Shown here: positions 9,690 through 18,475 of the stretch, in pieces | Layout: the number at the start of each line of letters is the position of its first letter | Numbering within the stretch: the first letter of the stretch is position 1 | The notes under the pieces: generated by a model | The model's input: the letters and a program-made list of their open reading frames with translations, nothing else | What the model was told of the DNA's origin: nothing | Database searches by the model: none | NCBI RefSeq assembly: GCF_003387375.1 | Contig: NZ_QUNG01000009.1 | Location: 1 to 64,000 of the forward strand | Direction of reading: 5' to 3' | From: Marinomonas pollencensis | Lineage (GTDB): Bacteria > Pseudomonadota > Gammaproteobacteria > Pseudomonadales > Marinomonadaceae | DNA: 64,000 bases | Position numbers and translations under genes: made by a program

Positions 9690-10070
9690 CTACAGCTGAT
9701 GGAGCTGAATCACCGAAGTTTCCCGCGTCTGACCTTCTTTTTCAAGGCGATCCAGGTACATTTTCCAAAGCTCGTCATGGTTTTTGCCTAGGTTATACAG
9801 GTATTCCCAAGTATAGAGCCCAGTGTCGTGACCATCATTGAAACTGATCTTTAGCGCGTAATTGCCAGCGCCTTCGACATTTTGAATAGAGACGTCTTTT
9901 TTGCCGTATTGCAGGATTGGCATTTGTAAGCCATGGCCACGTACTTCGGCTGAAGGAGAATGAACGCGGAGATATTCCGCGCTCAAACGAAAAGACTGAC
10001 CATCAGCAAACGCCAGCTCCAATTCACGAGATTGCTTATGGTAATGAATCTTGGTTGGTGCAGGTGTCAT
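9690..10070 (-). CDS. DUF971 domain protein (gamma-butyrobetaine hydroxylase-like N-domain)
   Basis: A 126-residue stand-alone DUF971 protein. The domain is the same as the N-terminal zinc-binding region of gamma-butyrobetaine hydroxylases. Visible family features are the LRVHSPSAEVRGHG segment and the FNDGHDTGLYTWEYLYNLG core near residues 80-105. It lies 24 bp downstream of hslU and is probably cotranscribed with it, an arrangement repeated across gammaproteobacteria. The function is not established. It has no catalytic oxygenase domain. Confidence 0.88.
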   Translation of the reverse strand: MTPAPTKIHYHKQSRELELAFADGQSFRLSAEYLRVHSPSAEVRGHGLQMPILQYGKKDVSIQNVEGAGNYALKISFNDGHDTGLYTWEYLYNLGKNHDELWKMYLDRLEKEGQTRETSVIQLHQL

Positions 10071-10094
10071 GATGCTCTGTCCTAGTGGTAGTGA

Positions 10095-11417
10095 TTAAAG
10101 TATGTATTGGCTTAGGTCTTCGTTTTCAACGATGGCACCTAATTGCTCATCCACATACGCGGCAGTAATATCAACTTCTTGCCCGTCTGGCATGTCGCTC
10201 GCTGAGTAAGAAACTTCCTCTAGCAATCGCTCTAATACCGTGTGCAAGCGTCGAGCACCGATGTTTTCGGTACGCTCGTTGACTTGGAAAGCAATTTCCG
10301 CAATGCGGTGAATACCTTCGGTGGTGAAGTTAATATTGATGTTTTCAGTCGCTGCCAAGGCAATGTATTGTTGAGTCAGAGAGGCACTTGGTTCAACCAA
10401 AATACGCTCGAAATCGTTGACCGTTAGCGCATCTAATTCAACGCGAATGGGTAAACGACCTTGTAGCTCAGGGATCAAATCAGATGGTTTAGACAAGTGG
10501 AAAGCACCGGATGCGATAAACAAGATGTGATCGGTTTTGATCATGCCGTATTTAGTGCTCACTGTGCAGCCTTCAACCAAAGGAAGAAGATCACGCTGAA
10601 CACCTTCACGAGAGACTTCACCGCCAGAACGTTCGGAGCTTTTTGCGACTTTATCGATTTCGTCTAGGAAAACGATACCGTTTTGCTCAACCGCTTCAAC
10701 TGCTCGTGCTTTAAGCTCATCTTCGTTAACCAGCTTAGAGGCCTCTTCATCACGCACCTGACGCAACGCTTCTTTGACTTTCAGTTTGCGTTTTTTGGTC
10801 TTTTGCGACCCCATGCTAGAGAACATGTTTTGCAACTGGCTGGTCATTTCTTCCATGCCAGGAGGCGTCATAATCTCAACTCCCATAGGGGAATCCGCTA
10901 GATCAATTTCTATGTCTTTGTCGTCTAGCTTACCTTCGCGCAGTTTTTTACGGAAAGCCTGACGTGTACTGTTATTTTCTAATTCTGGGTCACCACCGCG
11001 AGCAGGAGGTAATAAAATGTCCAAAATACGATCTTCGGCAGCATCTTCTGCTTTATGGCGCAGCTTTGCGGTTTCTTGCTCGCGTAGCATTTTGATCGCC
11101 ATCTCGACTAGGTCGCGAATAATCGACTCTACGTCACGGCCAACATAACCGACTTCGGTAAATTTAGTGGCTTCGATCTTGATAAAAGGGGCGTTTGATA
11201 GCTTGGCCAAACGGCGTGCAATTTCGGTTTTACCCACCCCTGTTGGTCCAATCATCAGGATGTTTTTAGGGGTGATTTCTGCGCGCATGTCTTCAGGAAG
11301 TTGCATGCGGCGCCAGCGGTTGCGTAGTGCAATAGCCACCGCGCGTTTGGCTTTTTGCTGGCCAATAATATGATTGTCTAATGCGTTAACCGTCTCTCTT
11401 GGGGTCATGCTGCTCAT
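10095..11417 (-). CDS. hslU: HslU, ATPase subunit of the HslUV protease
   Basis: AAA+ unfoldase that feeds proteins to the HslV peptidase in the cytosol. The 440-residue protein has Walker A GPTGVGKT (57-64) and the pore loop in VGYVGRDVE (GYVG). The long insertion I-domain follows (about 110-240), then Walker B as IVFLDEID and the sensor region. The C-terminus ends in SQYIL, the tail that docks into HslV. It lies 15 bp downstream of hslV, one operon. Expression in relatives is heat-shock controlled; no clear sigma-32 promoter was identified here. Confidence 0.97.
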   Translation of the reverse strand: MSSMTPRETVNALDNHIIGQQKAKRAVAIALRNRWRRMQLPEDMRAEITPKNILMIGPTGVGKTEIARRLAKLSNAPFIKIEATKFTEVGYVGRDVESIIRDLVEMAIKMLREQETAKLRHKAEDAAEDRILDILLPPARGGDPELENNSTRQAFRKKLREGKLDDKDIEIDLADSPMGVEIMTPPGMEEMTSQLQNMFSSMGSQKTKKRKLKVKEALRQVRDEEASKLVNEDELKARAVEAVEQNGIVFLDEIDKVAKSSERSGGEVSREGVQRDLLPLVEGCTVSTKYGMIKTDHILFIASGAFHLSKPSDLIPELQGRLPIRVELDALTVNDFERILVEPSASLTQQYIALAATENININFTTEGIHRIAEIAFQVNERTENIGARRLHTVLERLLEEVSYSASDMPDGQEVDITAAYVDEQLGAIVENEDLSQYIL

Positions 11418-11432
11418 GTTGAGTTCTCTCGT

Positions 11433-11999
11433 TTATTCTTTGGTGGACGTGGCGGACTTGTCTTCAAGCTGAGAATCGATGGTTATTTCTTCGATGGTCA
11501 AGCTGTGGTTAGTGAACACACAAATATCGGCCGCAATGTTTAGGCTTTTTTCGACTATGTCTTTTGCGCTTAAATCGCTGTTGTCGATCAAGGCACGAGC
11601 CGCCGCTTCTGCGTAGTTACCGCCAGAGCCAATGGCCAAAGCACCATGTTGCGGTTCGACCACATCACCGGTACCAGTAATGATTAGGGTGCTTTCTTTG
11701 TTAGCGACGATCAGCATGGCTTCAAGGCGGCGTAACGCTTTATCAGAGCGCCAGTCTTTCGCCAGATCCACGGCGGCACGAACGAGGTGTCCTTGATGTT
11801 TTTCGAGTTGTCCTTCGAAACGTTCGAAAAGAGTGAAGGCGTCTGCGGTGCCGCCGGCGAAGCCTGCGATCACTTCACCACGGTATAGGCGGCGCACTTT
11901 ACGTGCGTTGCCTTTCATCACGGTGTTGCCTAAAGAGACTTGTCCATCGCCGCCTACGACGACTTGGTTGCCTTTGCGTACTGTAAGAATCGTTGTCAT
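11433..11999 (-). CDS. hslV: HslV, peptidase subunit of the HslUV protease
   Basis: Threonine peptidase, a bacterial relative of proteasome beta subunits. The 188-residue protein starts [10 protein letters not shown], so removal of Met exposes the catalytic N-terminal Thr. The family segments [14 protein letters not shown] and [15 protein letters not shown] follow. It forms a double hexamer capped by HslU, encoded immediately downstream. The C-terminus carries a slightly longer tail (about a dozen residues) than I expect for E. coli HslV. Confidence 0.97.
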   Translation of the reverse strand: MTTILTVRKGNQVVVGGDGQVSLGNTVMKGNARKVRRLYRGEVIAGFAGGTADAFTLFERFEGQLEKHQGHLVRAAVDLAKDWRSDKALRRLEAMLIVANKESTLIITGTGDVVEPQHGALAIGSGGNYAEAAARALIDNSDLSAKDIVEKSLNIAADICVFTNHSLTIEEITIDSQLEDKSATSTKE

Positions 12000-12099
12000 G
12001 GTCTACTCCAAATTCGATTCTTACAAGGTGGGGGCAGTCAGGAAGATTTTCAAGCGAAATGCGCATACAGAAGTGTCTTTCACTTTGTATGCGCGAAGA

Positions 12100-12723
12100 T
12101 TACTTAGATTGCAGCTCTTTTTTCACTTTGTAGGAGTAAGCCTCAATGCGCATATCGACTAATTTGTCTTCAATATGGTTCATTTTGGAACGGTCATTGA
12201 ATGGGCCGATCACCACCCGATACCAAGGCTTACCATCTTTGGTGCTGGTGGTTTGACGCACACTGGTATCAACCATGCCTGCTAGTATCAGCTTAGCTCG
12301 CATACGGTCCGCGTCTTTTGAATTACGAAATGAGGCCGCTTGGAGCATGTAGTAAAAGTCTTGTTCGCCACGAGGCTCATATTGATAAGCGTCAACATGG
12401 CTAGTATCGACTTCACTGTCTTGCAAGATTTGATAAAAATCAAATGACTCTTTCTTTGGTGCTTCCGCTTTCTTTGGCGGGGCTTTTTTTACCTCAGTTT
12501 TGGCGGTTTTACTCTCGACCGGTTGCGGGCGAACTGGCTTTGCCTGAGGCGGACTTTTCACTTGGCTTAGCTGGGTTAAACCATAGATAAAGGCGATCAG
12601 AATAGTCGGCACGATCAGCCATAACCACCAAGGAGTTTTGCGTTTCGCTGGTGGAGCTGCACGACGCGTTGCGCCTTTTTTGGGGCGAGTGCCTTTGGTT
12701 GCAATTTGTACAAAATTAAACAT
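12100..12723 (-). CDS. SPOR-domain membrane protein, FtsN-like
   Basis: Single-pass inner-membrane protein with a short basic cytoplasmic N-terminus and one transmembrane helix (about 33-52). A Pro/Lys-rich periplasmic linker (about 57-90) leads to a C-terminal SPOR domain (about 125-200) that should bind denuded septal peptidoglycan. The order priA / this gene / hslV / hslU is where enterobacteria carry ftsN and Pseudomonas carries a SPOR protein. A cell-division role is therefore likely. At 207 residues it is shorter than E. coli FtsN, and I cannot locate FtsN's essential helix with confidence, so no symbol is given. Confidence 0.8.
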   Translation of the reverse strand: MFNFVQIATKGTRPKKGATRRAAPPAKRKTPWWLWLIVPTILIAFIYGLTQLSQVKSPPQAKPVRPQPVESKTAKTEVKKAPPKKAEAPKKESFDFYQILQDSEVDTSHVDAYQYEPRGEQDFYYMLQAASFRNSKDADRMRAKLILAGMVDTSVRQTTSTKDGKPWYRVVIGPFNDRSKMNHIEDKLVDMRIEAYSYKVKKELQSK

Positions 12724-12766
12724 ATTTTCGGCTTTTTAAGAAACTGTGCACATTATGCGGACTTGG

Positions 12767-14998
12767 CTAGTAAGTTTCCAGTGGATCAACGTCAATCGCA
12801 AAACGAATTTTATGTTGCCGTGTCGCTTGTTCCAGCCAATGGGTCATGAGTGCGGTGATCTGATGCAAAGGAGCCCGATTAGCAGACTTAATAGAGAGTA
12901 AAGCACGATGTTGTCCAGCCTTACGTACTATGATCGCCGTGTAAGGGCCGACTGACAGCAAACCTGCTGGAAAATGAGGCTCTAAATCCTGTTTCATAGC
13001 TGCGAGTAACTGCATTGCTTCTTGCTCGTTGCCTGACTCTGCGCGAACAATAACTTGGTGAAAGAAAGGAGGTAAGGATAAGCTTTTGCGTTCAGCTAAA
13101 CCATCGATCGCAAAATGCTCGTAACCAAGATTGCATAGACATTCAATTGCCGCATGATCTGGGTGGTAGGTTTGCAACAACACATGGCCTGGTTTTTTGG
13201 CACGGCCAGCACGGCCAGCCACTTGGGTAATAAGCTGAGCTGTGCGTTCCATACCTCTAAAATCGGCAGAAAAAAGTCCCGCGTCGGCGTCCATGACGAT
13301 CACTAAGGTTACGTTGGGGAAGTGATGCCCTTTGGCCAACATTTGGGTGCCAATCAGAATGGCTTGATTGTGTTCGTGAATTTTCTGCGTCAGTTGAGCC
13401 ATGGCAGACTTACGTTGTGTGCTGTCGCGATCAATACGTAGAATAGGGACGTCTTTAAAAAGAGCAGACAGCTGTGTCTCAATTTGTTCCGTACCTTCTC
13501 CAACAGTAAACAGCTCTTCAGACTGACATTCAGGGCAGCTGTGAAGCAGGGCTTTTTGAGCATCACAATGATGGCAATGGAGTTTGTTTGCACGTTTATG
13601 GACGGTTAAGTTCACATCACAATGGTCACAACTGGCGATCCAACCACATTGATGACACATTAACGTAGGCGCGTAGCCGCGGCGATTGAGAAACACCAAG
13701 ACTTGCTCTTGTCGAGCAAGGCACAGTTCCATTGCTGAGAGCGCTTGCTGACTAAAACCATTGACTAGGTTTTGGCCTCGTAAATCAACGCGTTCCATTT
13801 TAGGGGGCTGGGCACTGCCGGCTCGCTGACGTAGTTTTAACCATGCAAAACGTTTTTGTAATGCATTCGCGAGACTTTCAAAAGAAGGGGTTGCAGAAGC
13901 CAGCAAGACCGGAATATTAAGATGCTGCGCACGTTTAATGGCCAAATCACGAGCGTGGTAACGAAACCCCTCATGCTGTTTGTAAGAGGCATCGTGCTCT
14001 TCATCGATAACGATCAGACCTAAATTCGGAGCGGGAATAAAAGCGGCCGAGCGGGTACCAATAATGACTTTGGCGTGGCCGCTGGCGGACAACAACCATG
14101 CGTCTAAGCGTTCGCGGTCGCTCATATGGGAATGCATGAGGACAATATCAGTGTGTAGCCGGCTTTCGAAGCGCTTCAATGTTTGTGGTGTTAGGCCAAT
14201 TTCAGGCACCATGACCAAGACTTGCTTGCCATCTTCTATCAGCTTTTCCATGACCCGTAAGAAGACTTCGGTTTTGCCACTGCCAGTGACTCCATCTAAC
14301 AAAGCAACACCAAAAGAAGAAGCCATATCCAGTAAATGATCGGTAGCAAGTCGCTGTTCTGGGTTTAAGATAGGTGCAACTTGAGTTTGGTGAGTGTGCT
14401 TCTCTCCTGCTTTATTGAATGAACGTTGTTCGCGTCGCAGCAAGCCTTTTTCTTCTAGTGCTTTGCCGGCACTGGTAGACAGAGATAGGGAAGAAATTGC
14501 ATTTTGGCTCATGCCATTGGGGTGCTGTTGTACCGCCTTTAAAAAGTCTTGTTGGCGCGGTGCTTTGGCCAGTGATTCAAGGTCTTTGTGTTGGCCTTCG
14601 GGGGTTGTAAACCACCAGTTTTCAGTACGAAACTCTGCATTTTCCCCTTTCCGAAGTAACACGGGCAACGCATGAAATAACACGTCGCCAATTGGGTGGT
14701 GATAATAGCGCGCCGCCCATTCGCATAGAATCATCAGTTCGCTTGGAATAACCGCTGCTTCATCTTGCAAAGAGGTAATGGGCTTGATGTTGTTTTCATC
14801 CCATTGGCTTTGCTCACTAAATGAAACAATGACCCCAAGGCGGCTGCTTTTACCAAAAGGCACCTTGACGCGCATGCCAGGTTGCAAGCGATGACGTAGC
14901 GCCATCGCTTTGGGTATCTTATAGTCAAATAAGGTACGCATCGGAACGGGTAACGCAATCTGGACGAAAGGGTAAGGGGTTAAAAGTGCCTCTTGCAT
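12767..14998 (-). CDS. priA: primosomal replication protein N' (PriA helicase)
   Basis: Superfamily 2 DNA helicase that restarts stalled replication forks. The 743-residue protein has an N-terminal fork-binding domain. It then shows Walker A in DGVTGSGKTEVFL, the DEEH box in VIDEEHD, and zinc-binding cysteine pairs in CHQCGWIASCDHC, CHHC and CPEC. Helicase motifs V and VI (GTQMLAKGHHFPNVTLV, ITQVAGRAGR) follow. Length and order are canonical. It diverges from rpmE, as in many gammaproteobacteria. Confidence 0.97.
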   Translation of the reverse strand: MQEALLTPYPFVQIALPVPMRTLFDYKIPKAMALRHRLQPGMRVKVPFGKSSRLGVIVSFSEQSQWDENNIKPITSLQDEAAVIPSELMILCEWAARYYHHPIGDVLFHALPVLLRKGENAEFRTENWWFTTPEGQHKDLESLAKAPRQQDFLKAVQQHPNGMSQNAISSLSLSTSAGKALEEKGLLRREQRSFNKAGEKHTHQTQVAPILNPEQRLATDHLLDMASSFGVALLDGVTGSGKTEVFLRVMEKLIEDGKQVLVMVPEIGLTPQTLKRFESRLHTDIVLMHSHMSDRERLDAWLLSASGHAKVIIGTRSAAFIPAPNLGLIVIDEEHDASYKQHEGFRYHARDLAIKRAQHLNIPVLLASATPSFESLANALQKRFAWLKLRQRAGSAQPPKMERVDLRGQNLVNGFSQQALSAMELCLARQEQVLVFLNRRGYAPTLMCHQCGWIASCDHCDVNLTVHKRANKLHCHHCDAQKALLHSCPECQSEELFTVGEGTEQIETQLSALFKDVPILRIDRDSTQRKSAMAQLTQKIHEHNQAILIGTQMLAKGHHFPNVTLVIVMDADAGLFSADFRGMERTAQLITQVAGRAGRAKKPGHVLLQTYHPDHAAIECLCNLGYEHFAIDGLAERKSLSLPPFFHQVIVRAESGNEQEAMQLLAAMKQDLEPHFPAGLLSVGPYTAIIVRKAGQHRALLSIKSANRAPLHQITALMTHWLEQATRQHKIRFAIDVDPLETY

Positions 14999-15184
14999 GT
15001 GTGTGTTGTGGCCTTATTAGTAAAAAATGAACAGTGGGCGATCGCGTTTCTAAGTGTACGTTACTGTGGCTATTGGGCGCGAGTGTGAATTTTTCGGGAA
15101 AGCGCGATAAAAAGGTTGATGATTAACCGATTGATCCCTAAAATACGCGCTCTTGGTACCACTGTACAATGTCTGTACAACGAA

Positions 15185-15250
15185 TCGTGCGGTGCTTGAC
15201 GAGGCGAAAGCCCCTATGTCGATCAAGTGGCGGCACACCAAACTTGAAGG
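15185..15250 (+). promoter_or_regulatory. possible bL31 mRNA leader structure
   Basis: Between 15191 and 15239 upstream of rpmE lie nested inverted repeats: GGTG (15191-15194) with CACC (15236-15239), CTTGA (15195-15199) with TCAAG (15223-15227), and GGC-GAAA-GCC (15203-15212). Ribosomal protein L31 leaders with autoregulatory hairpins are described in gammaproteobacteria. Placement and shape fit, but I cannot match the consensus from memory. Confidence 0.35.
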
Positions 15251-15258
15251 TAAATACA

Positions 15259-15474
15259 ATGAAAAACGATATCCATCCAAATTACTCTGCAATTACTGCT
15301 ACTTGTACTTGTGGTAACACATTGAACCTAAACTCAACTTTAGGTAAAGACATGCACGTTGATGTATGCAGCCAATGTCACCCATTCTACACTGGCCAAC
15401 AGAAAATGTTGGATACTGGTGGTCGTGTTGATCGCTTTAACAAGCGTTTCGGAGCACGTCGTTCAGCTAAGTAA
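15259..15474 (+). CDS. rpmE: 50S ribosomal protein bL31 (zinc-binding form)
   Basis: A 71-residue large-subunit protein. The start is ATG 15259 (MKNDIHPNY), which is the standard N-terminus. A longer reading from 15169 would add 30 non-homologous residues. Cysteines at 16, 18, 37 and 40 form the zinc site, so this is the C+ form that can be replaced under zinc limitation. The basic C-terminus (RRSAK) is typical. A strong terminator begins 25 bp after the stop and lies inside the next gene. Confidence 0.97.
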   Translation: MKNDIHPNYSAITATCTCGNTLNLNSTLGKDMHVDVCSQCHPFYTGQQKMLDTGGRVDRFNKRFGARRSAK

Positions 15475-15482
15475 TTGGCCGA

Positions 15483-16256
15483 ATGAAAGTGATTTTTCAA
15501 AAAAAGCGCCAAGTTTTCTTGGCGCTTTTTTTGTTTTTATCCAGCGCCTCTTATGCGAACGATTTATGTCGTGCATCGGGAGCGCTTGAACGCGCCCAAG
15601 TGAAGCGGGTGGTAGATGGCGATACCTTGTATTTAGCCGATGGCCGTCGAGTTCGGTTAGTGGGCATTAATACCCCTGAATTAGACCACGAAAAGGGGCT
15701 TCATGAGCCGTTTGCTGTCGCCGCAAAGCGCCGGTTAATTCAGCTTTCAGGGCGTTATGTGTACTTACAACCCAGTAAAGATGGGCGTGACAAATACGGA
15801 CGATATCTGTACTACCTTTTCGATAAAGATCGTATTTCACTATCAAGTCAGTTACTATCTGCTGGGCTAGGTTACCGTGTTGCTGTACCTCCTAACCTTG
15901 CTTATCAGGCCTGTTTTCAGGCGTCTGAACAAGTGGCTCGTAATGCGCATTTGGGAGTATGGCAGCAATCATTACAGTGGCGGCCACAAGCCGGATTTGT
16001 AATGGCTCGAGTAGCAATCACCTCCATTGCTCATAACCGAGGTGGGTGGTGGCTAGAAACCAATCAGGGGCTAGTGATCAATTTACCGCCCAGCGCTTCA
16101 GACTATTGGCCAGCTCAGAAAGTATTTTTTCTCCAAGGTCATACAGTTGAAGTGCGTGGCTGGCAACATAAACGGAGCAGTCGCAAATCAAAATATCAGT
16201 CTTGGGTTCTCACGGTGAAACACCCAAATGACATTAAAGATATGGACGCAATGTGA
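15483..16256 (+). CDS. secreted thermonuclease-family (SNase-like) protein
   Basis: Predicted exported nuclease. A signal peptide spans residues 1-25: KKR, then a hydrophobic core, then SASYA before N. The staphylococcal-nuclease fold follows: VKRVVDGDTLYL, then VRLVGINTPE with the catalytic Arg and acidic residue, and later DKYGRYLYYL. This N-terminal nuclease portion ends near residue 165. The last ~90 residues form an additional beta-rich domain of unknown role. The gene starts 8 bp after rpmE. Its signal-peptide codons contain the rpmE terminator, which is unusual. No alternative in-frame start keeps the signal peptide. Confidence 0.82.
   Translation: MKVIFQKKRQVFLALFLFLSSASYANDLCRASGALERAQVKRVVDGDTLYLADGRRVRLVGINTPELDHEKGLHEPFAVAAKRRLIQLSGRYVYLQPSKDGRDKYGRYLYYLFDKDRISLSSQLLSAGLGYRVAVPPNLAYQACFQASEQVARNAHLGVWQQSLQWRPQAGFVMARVAITSIAHNRGGWWLETNQGLVINLPPSASDYWPAQKVFFLQGHTVEVRGWQHKRSSRKSKYQSWVLTVKHPNDIKDMDAM
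15499..15538 (+). terminator. strong terminator inside the nuclease signal-peptide codons
   Basis: A perfect 15-bp stem (15499-15513 with 15518-15532, loop TTTT) contains AGCGCCAAG/CTTGGCGCT flanked by seven A and seven T, followed by GTTTTT. It is a textbook intrinsic terminator for rpmE, yet it lies 16 bp inside the following reading frame. Confidence 0.85.
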
Positions 16257-16431
16257 TTCACCCTTGTGGCGAGTTGGTTCCATTTTTAATGTGATTTATA
16301 AGGCTTTTTGAGGCAGACTATTCTGAGATAATACTAAAAAGGACCGCTTCCAAAAACGCAGTTTTTTGAACAAGGTCTAAGTAAGATAAGTATTTAATAT
16401 AAAACACCAAATAATAGACGGAAACATCATA

Positions 16432-17700
16432 ATGGCAGAAGATATCAAGCAAGCTGCACTGGATTACCACGAATATCCAGTACCTGGAAAAATGAGCTCT
16501 ACTATTACCAAGCCAACAGCAACGGCACGTGACCTTGCTCTAGCTTATAGCCCTGGTGTGGCTGAGCCTTGTCGCGAAATTGCAAAAGACCCTGAAGCTG
16601 CTTACCGATTCACTGGTAAGGGCAATCTTGTAGCGGTTATTTCTGACGGTTCTGCGATTCTTGGTTTAGGTAATCTAGGCCCATTGGCTAGTAAGCCAGT
16701 AATGGAAGGTAAAGGGTTGTTGTTCAAACGCTTTGCTGGCGTTAACTCTGTTGATGTAGAAGTTGAATCTGAAAGCCCACAAGCTTTTATTGATACGGTT
16801 GCTCGTATTGCAAACACCTATGGTGGTATCAACCTAGAAGACATCAAAGCACCAGAATGTTTTGAAATCGAACGTCAGTTGATCGAACGTTGTTCTATCC
16901 CTGTTTTCCATGATGACCAACACGGTACCGCGATTGTGACGGCAGCGGGTTTGTTAAATGCGCTTGAGTTACAAGGTAAAGACATTGCATCGGCTAAGAT
17001 CGTTTGTCTAGGTGCTGGTGCCGCAGCGACAGCTTGCATGAAGCTGATCATTGCTTGTGGTGCGCAACGTGAAAACATCTTTGTACTTGACCGTAAAGGT
17101 GTTATCCACTCTGGTCGTGATGACTTGAACCAATTCAAAGCGATGTTTGCGATTGATACTGATAAACGTACTTTGGATGATGCAATTGATGGCGCAGACG
17201 TCTTCATTGGTGTGTCTGGTCCTGATCTTTTCTCTGGCGAGCAGTTAAATAAAATGGCCGCTAATCCGATCGTGTTTGCTTGTTCAAACCCAGATCCAGA
17301 GATCAATCCTGAATTGGCGCACTCTACTCGTGATGACTTGATCATGGCGACAGGTCGTTCTGACTACCCGAACCAAGTAAACAATGTATTGGGCTTCCCA
17401 TTCATTTTCCGTGGTGCTTTAGACGTTCGCGCGACTAAGATCAATGAAGAAATGAAAGTAGCAGCAGTTCATGCATTGAAAGATCTTGCGAAAGAAGAAG
17501 CCCCAGCTGATGTGGTAGAAGCATACGGCGGCGGTGCATTGAGCTTTGGTAAAGAGTACATCCTGCCAAAACCAATGGATTCTCGCTTGTTGAATGTTGT
17601 TTCTGCAGCGGTTGCACAAGCTGCGGTAGATTCTGGTGTGGCAACACTTCCATACCCAGAGTTCTACCCATTAGAGAACCTAGATCACTTTGGTGGCTAA
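16432..17700 (+). CDS. maeB: NADP-dependent malic enzyme (short form)
   Basis: Oxidatively decarboxylates malate to pyruvate, producing NAD(P)H. The 422-residue protein has the bacterial malic-enzyme signature near residue 85-105 (NLGPLASKPVMEGK) and the metal site in FHDDQHGTA. The dinucleotide fold is VCLGAGAAATACM. It is the short version, lacking the phosphotransacetylase-like C-terminal domain of E. coli MaeB. A gene of the same length occupies the same place near rpmE and ponA in Pseudomonas. Cofactor preference (NAD or NADP) is inferred, not seen. Spacing to both neighbours suggests a single-gene unit. Confidence 0.9.
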   Translation: MAEDIKQAALDYHEYPVPGKMSSTITKPTATARDLALAYSPGVAEPCREIAKDPEAAYRFTGKGNLVAVISDGSAILGLGNLGPLASKPVMEGKGLLFKRFAGVNSVDVEVESESPQAFIDTVARIANTYGGINLEDIKAPECFEIERQLIERCSIPVFHDDQHGTAIVTAAGLLNALELQGKDIASAKIVCLGAGAAATACMKLIIACGAQRENIFVLDRKGVIHSGRDDLNQFKAMFAIDTDKRTLDDAIDGADVFIGVSGPDLFSGEQLNKMAANPIVFACSNPDPEINPELAHSTRDDLIMATGRSDYPNQVNNVLGFPFIFRGALDVRATKINEEMKVAAVHALKDLAKEEAPADVVEAYGGGALSFGKEYILPKPMDSRLLNVVSAAVAQAAVDSGVATLPYPEFYPLENLDHFGG

Positions 17701-17736
17701 GTATTTCTCAAAGAGTGAGTAGTATTACTCTAATAG

Positions 17737-17774
17737 AAAAGGCGATGTCTTATAGAGACAGCGCCTTTTTTTTT
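17737..17774 (+). terminator. rho-independent terminator of malic enzyme gene
   Basis: AAAAGGCG (17737-17744) pairs with CGCC plus a run of T (17762-17774). An inner TGTCT/AGACA stem continues the hairpin. Confidence 0.85.
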
Positions 17775-17852
17775 GCTTTGAATTTTGTGCCAAACACAGG
17801 GTTTGGTAGAGGCGATTGAGTGATACCAATTTCAGGTAAAGGAGTAAATTAG

Positions 17853-18413
17853 ATGAGAGTGGCGGTATATTGTGGCTCAGCATTAGGAGTGACCGAAGAA
17901 TATAGTGTCGCTGTGGCTAGCTTGGGGCGTTATTTTGCGGAGCATCAAATTGATGTGGTGTATGGCGGTGGCCATGTCGGTTTAATGGGGGTGATTGCGA
18001 ATGCCACACTCGAGGCTGGTGGCAATGTCATAGGGGTGATTCCTCAACATCTCCAAGAAAAAGAAATTGCTCATTTGGCGTTAACAGAGTTACATCTAGT
18101 GGCTGATATGCATCAACGCAAAGCTAAAATGGCAGAATTAGCGGATGCATTTGTCGCACTTCCCGGGGGAATTGGCACCTTAGAAGAAATCTTTGAAGTG
18201 TGGACTTGGGCGCAATTGGGGTTACACAATAAACCCTGTGCATTTTACAATGTCGCTGGTTTTTATGAGCCTTTGTTTACCATGGTAAAGGGAATGCAAG
18301 ATGCCGGATTCATTAAACAGCCTTATGCTGACATGATCATTCAAGCGGATTCCCCCTCACAACTGCTCGCCGCTTTTGACGGTTATCAGTCACCAAGAAA
18401 AAAATGGCAGTAA
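17853..18413 (+). CDS. LOG-family protein (cytokinin riboside 5'-monophosphate phosphoribohydrolase-like)
   Basis: A 186-residue Rossmann-like protein of the TIGR00730/LOG family. It shows GGGHVGLMG near residues 38-46 and the family motif PGGIGTLEE near 106-114. Plant and bacterial relatives release the free base from nucleoside 5'-monophosphates. In bacteria the physiological substrate is often unclear, and some are pyrimidine/purine nucleotide hydrolases. It converges on the PBP1A gene across a shared terminator. ATG 17853 has a good AAAGGAG ribosome site. Confidence 0.9.
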   Translation: MRVAVYCGSALGVTEEYSVAVASLGRYFAEHQIDVVYGGGHVGLMGVIANATLEAGGNVIGVIPQHLQEKEIAHLALTELHLVADMHQRKAKMAELADAFVALPGGIGTLEEIFEVWTWAQLGLHNKPCAFYNVAGFYEPLFTMVKGMQDAGFIKQPYADMIIQADSPSQLLAAFDGYQSPRKKWQ

Positions 18414-18422
18414 ACGTCATAT

Positions 18423-18451
18423 AAAAAAATCAGCACTTGGCTGATTTTTTT
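18423..18451. terminator. bidirectional terminator between convergent genes
   Basis: AAAAAAATCAG (18423-18433) pairs with CTGATTTTTTT (18441-18451) around CACTTGG. A runs on one side and T runs on the other let it end the LOG gene on the plus strand and mrcA on the minus strand. Confidence 0.8.
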
Positions 18452-18475
18452 AAAGACGTTGCTTGTTAAGCGTTT

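Noticed and set aside
15169..15258. N-terminal extension of bL31
   Set aside because: The added residues are not typical; ATG 15259 gives the standard protein and the upstream part looks like a structured leader.
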